This document shows positions 56,679 to 60,840 of a DNA stretch of 60,840 nucleotides, one piece after another. The position numbers and the translations under genes are program-made. This DNA is from Clarireedia homoeocarpa (taxonomy: Eukaryota; Ascomycota; Leotiomycetes; Helotiales; Rutstroemiaceae). The stretch covers positions 1 through 60,840 of the forward strand of contig LNKV01000083.1 of the NCBI GenBank assembly GCA_001465935.1, in the 5' to 3' direction. Position 1 is the first letter of the stretch. Each line of letters starts with the position of its first letter. The notes beneath the pieces are model-generated. The model worked only from the letters and a program-made list of their open reading frames with translations. It searched no databases and was not told the origin of the DNA.

Positions 56679-59600
56679 AAGATTAATACTAAGCTCTTGA
56701 TTCCTGAGAAGTACTAGAGATTCTTAATTATATTCTCTAAAGCCGAGTTAAATACTTTACTACTCTACCGGCTTTATAACTATAAGATTATTTTAGAAGA
56801 AGGTATAGAAGACAAACTTCACTATAGTCTACTATATAAGATATCGACTAAGGAATTAGAGATTGTTAAGAAATACCTTACTAAGAACTTAATTAAAAGA
56901 TTTATTAAACCTAGTTAAATTCTATTTACTACTCTGATCCTCTTTATTAAGAAACTAAATAGATTATTATACTTCTATATTAACTTCTATATACTTAATA
57001 CTCTTATTTATAAAGATCGCTACTTATTACTATTTATTGATAAAACTCTTACTTATATTTTTTATATAAAGATTTTCACTAAGCTGGATATTAGATAAGT
57101 ATTCTACTATATTAGAATAGACCTAGCTTTTAAAGAGTTTACTATATTCTATATATACTATAGTACTTATAAATATAAAGTTATATTATTTAGATTAACT
57201 AACGACTTTGCAATTTATTAGTATTATATAAATAATATTCTTTTCGATTATTTAGATATCTTCTATATTATATACTTTGATAATATCTTGATTTACTCTA
57301 AAGACCTATTTAAATATCAAGTTTATATTAAATTAGTTCTATAATATCTCTAAGATATTAAACTACAAACTGATCTTAAAAAGTACAAATTCGATATTAT
57401 TTATACTAAATACTTAGAGTTTATTATATCAACTAACAATATAGAAGTAGATCCCGAGAAAGTTACTATAATATAATAGTAGGTCTACTTAATAATAGTA
57501 AAAAGTATATAATCGTTTCTTGGATTTTATAATTTTTATAAATATTTTATTTATGATTTCGGTATTATTACTAAGCTTTTAGTCGAACTAACTAAAGCTA
57601 ATACTCTTTTCTACTTTAACGAAAGTTACTAACTAGTCTTCGATACTCTTAAGTATATATTAATAAGTATATTACTCTTTTAATATTATAATTACTTACT
57701 TCCTTATATACTAGAAACAGATATATCGGACAGTATTATAATAAATATACTCTTATAGAAATACAACGATAACTAGCTCTCTATAGTATTCTTCTTAAAG
57801 ACAATATAGTTGGTTAAACTAAACTACAAAGTATATAATAAAGAAATACTTATAATTGTTAAATTATTTAATAACTAGCGAGCTGAGCTTATATTGACTC
57901 TATACTAGATCTGTGTTTATACTAACTACAAGGTTTTAGAATACTTTATAATTACTAAGTTCTTAAATATACAATAAACTTGATAGACTGAATTCCTTAC
58001 TAACTATAATTTCTTGATTATATATCGCTCTAGAAAAGATAACTCTTTTATAAACGCTCTAACTTATAGAGTAGACGAACTATTATTGTAGAATAAATAA
58101 AAGAAATATAACAGACTATAGCGACTCTTATACGATAACTAAATCGACTTGAGAATCTTTAGCGAACTTTCGATCTTATTAGTTGATATTGCTATACTCG
58201 ATACTCTTGATTCCCCGACTCTCTTTATTGATTATCTTCTTAAAGCTAATTATAACTTAAAGAGCTTATAAAGTTTAAGAGTCTAAACTACTTATAGTAA
58301 CCTACTTCTAACTCTTAAAAGTAATCTACTCTTATACAATAACTGACTTATCGTTCCTGATATTTAGAACCTCTATATATTACTTATTCACGAAGTATAT
58401 AACTCTATCTTGATAGTATATCTTAGTATTAAGAAGACTACTCTTTTACTTACTAAATACTATTACTAATATAGATTAACTACTTCGGTATATACTTATA
58501 TCTATAACTACTATACTTATTACAGAAGCTTAGTTCCTTATAATAAGATACTAAGATTATTTCACTTTTTACCGATCCTGATATATATCTAGGAATATAT
58601 TATAATAGATTATTATAGTTTTAATAAAGATAAATATAAGTTTAATAATATTTTAATTATTATCAACTATCTTAGTAAGTAAGCGATTATTGTATTATAC
58701 TACAAGATAATCGATACTCGAGAATAAGCTAAGTTATACCTATAATATATCTACTAATACTATAGCTTACTTATAATAATACTCTCTAATTATAACTTGT
58801 AGTTTATATCTATCTTCTAGAAAGAGTTTAATAATATCTTTGAAACTTAAATCAAACTCTCAACTACTAATTACCTTTAAACTGATAATTAAATAAAGAT
58901 CTATAATTAGTATTTATAGAAAAGACTTCAATCTTTTATTAGTTACTACTAAGACAATTAGTCTGAGTTCCTACTAATAATAGACTATACTTAGTTAATT
59001 TTATTATATATTTCCTTTAGTAATTTAAATCTATTCGAAGTACTTTATAATCGAGAACCGCGATATACTTAAACTTAGAACGAAGCTAACCTGACTTCGC
59101 TTATAGATAACTTTAATCTTATAGATACTTATATATATATATACTATAACTTCGAAATACTATAATAAACTCGCTAAGTAATTGAGAAAGTATAAGAGTG
59201 TATAACTTAAATTATAAATATATTATACCGCTTAGTTAACTTCGATATTAGTAACTTTGTTTAACTTGATATAAAACACTTACTTACTTAATAATTATTA
59301 AAGAAGCTCGATTTCCTAATAGATAGATATTTCAAGATTCTAGAGAAGATCGGTTATTCTTTCAAGCTAAAGTTGCTCGAGATAATAAAGATATACTCTA
59401 TATTCCCCGCTAATAAATTAAAAAAAGTATCGAATAACCTACTTTTTAGCTAAGTTAATAACTCTTTATTACTAATTAATATAATTAGTAAGGAGGAATA
59501 AAAAATAGAGAAAATCCTTATTTATCGTAAATACTATAGATCTCTGAAATACTATATATAATAGTTTAATCACAATACTGATTTGATATAGTATAAAGTG

Positions 59601-59961
59601 TCTAACTTTAAAATAGTCTTATACTTACTTAATATATTCTACCTAGAAAATCCTACTCTGTCTAGCCTCCCAACACTCCTTCTAGAATAACTATATTTAT
59701 ACTAGTTAGGTAAGAACAACTATAAGTATCTAGAGAGCAATTACCTAATAGCTTTTATATAGAAACAATAATTCTTCTATTAGCTAGACTTATAGCTAGC
59801 AATAGACTTGTGAATAGTATCAACTTATACTTACTTATAATTTTTTATATTTATTTAACTTTTTTAATTAACTAATATTCGTATACTTATTTATTAATAT
59901 TATCGAATAGAATCAATAAACTTAAGATATTCGAGGGCGAGCTTTCTTGAAGAGGGAGGTA
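56679..59961 (+). mobile_element. Ty3/gypsy chromovirus pol, RIP-saturated
   Basis: The plus strand reads as gypsy pol with frequent stops. Reverse transcriptase about 56700-57480 (ELEIVKKYLTKNLIKRFIKP, FTKLDIR, YFDNILIYSKD where the family has Y-x-D-D); RNase H about 57530-58000; integrase about 58100-59300; chromodomain about 59490-59680 (IEKILIYRKYYRSLKYYI and NFKIVLYLLNIFYLENPT). The RT-RNase H-integrase-chromodomain order defines chromoviruses, whose chromodomain steers integration to heterochromatin. Gag and the 5' LTR are not found next to it. A polypurine tract (GAAGAGGGAGG at 59948-59958) ends the unit. Confidence 0.82.
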
Positions 59962-60270
59962 GTATAACGATCCGGATATACTAAACTCTTAGAATTAGTG
60001 ATTATAACAATCTTAAGTCTACTAACTAAAGTTAGTAAGCTAGCTAGCCGACTATACAAGTTTAATAAGGATTAGTGATTATAATATATTATATTTACTT
60101 GATTAGTAAGATAGACCTTAGTAGGCCTAGTATATATATACCTTAAGCACGTAACCTCTATATATATATAAGCTCTTAAGGCCCTTCGACCCTTTTAACT
60201 CTCTAGTTATTGATTTTAAGAATAGTATAATCTTTATCTATAATATATTGTCACAATATTATTAATAAGT
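59962..60270 (+). repeat. gypsy 3' LTR (right end uncertain)
   Basis: Begins TATAACGATC right after the polypurine tract. It contains a TATA-like CTATATATATATAAGC at about 60160-60175, suitable as an LTR promoter. No second copy is in the window, so its length is an estimate. Confidence 0.55.
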
Positions 60271-60840
60271 TTAATAAGTAGTTTATTAAGTATATAATTA
60301 ATTAACCGGAATTATTACTTTATAAATATAATTATAACGAAGTTTATAATTAACTTAATAGAAGTTATTATATTTATCTTTATTATCACTTTATTTATTT
60401 AATAAAGTATAATTATACTTAGATATAATGAAAATTAGAAGGTGAAATAAAATAGAAAGTATAGATTATAAAAAGAATAAATAGAAAATATTATTATTAC
60501 TATTAATATTATTATTATATAATATAAATAGAAAGAAGTAATTTAAATATATATATTTTAAAATAATCATTTTAAACTTTATTATTATAGAAATTCACTA
60601 ACGACTATATTTAATTAAAGCGATAATAATAAAAATAATTATTTAAAATAATCTAATTTAGTTAAAATAAATATTTACTAAATTAATTATATTTTAGCTA
60701 ATTAATACTAATTAGAATTTCGAAATACTTTATTATTAAATAGTTATTTAAGAGGATTATTAATCTTAATAAATAATATATAATCTATTTAATATAAACT
60801 AATAAGATTATCTATTTATTTATTCTCTAAACTTATATAA
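60271..60840. other. AT-rich DNA at window end
   Basis: Almost pure A/T with TA excess; no readable coding trace. It probably continues the repeat compartment beyond the window. Confidence 0.5.

Overview
The window is nuclear DNA of a filamentous ascomycete (Pezizomycotina). A leotiomycete such as a Sclerotiniaceae relative would fit, but that placement is only an impression from the proteins. The support is: genes interrupted by short GT-AG introns (mostly 49-115 nt) with CTAAC-like branch points; a class IV chitin synthase, a HET-domain protein, SIP5 and UVDE; and a block of retroelements ruined by C-to-T/G-to-A mutation, as expected from repeat-induced point mutation (RIP).

Layout. Positions 1-44,346 are ordinary gene-bearing DNA. 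In order they hold: a 5'-truncated sugar-transporter remnant (256-717, +); UV-damage endonuclease (1455-3973, +); a frameshift-riddled gene relic (about 4769-5425, -); class IV chitin synthase (6848-10573, -); a 4.5-kb microsatellite-rich divergent intergenic region; a farnesylation-motif Sel1-repeat protein of the Skt5/Chs4 chitin-synthase-activator family (15081-17183, +); a GC-rich 3-ketoacyl-CoA thiolase with an apparent frame error just after its start (18586-19847, +); an uncharacterised 281-residue protein (20266-21183, -); DAHP synthase with a GC-AG intron and an upstream TGACTCA element (22316-23544, +); an aldo/keto reductase of the D-arabinose dehydrogenase type (24103-25432, -); a HET-domain protein (26725-29250, +); SIP5 (30678-33297, +); the ribosome-biogenesis WD40 protein Rsa4/Notchless (33872-35585, -); MSH4 in nine exons (36035-39038, +); a 126-bp minisatellite; an FAD monooxygenase (40243-41740, +); and a small single-pass membrane protein (42641-42997, +).

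From 44,347 the sequence enters an AT-rich repeat compartment, reached through a 105-base gap. It holds: a left block of extremely AT-rich repeats; a 2.1-kb gag-only LTR element; a pair of about 0.81-kb direct repeats (LTR-like) around a 260-bp spacer; a nearly full-length Ty1/copia element with about 0.33-kb LTRs, a RIP-damaged gag/pol and an extra antisense cysteine-rich reading frame between pol and the 3' LTR; and, directly against it, a Ty3/gypsy chromovirus pol (reverse transcriptase, RNase H, integrase, chromodomain) with its 3' LTR. No intact gene is visible there.

Functional links. The class IV chitin synthase (yeast Chs3 type) and its likely prenylated activator (Skt5) lie head to head. 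MSH4 and RSA4 share a 449-bp divergent promoter region. The other neighbours show no evident shared pathway.
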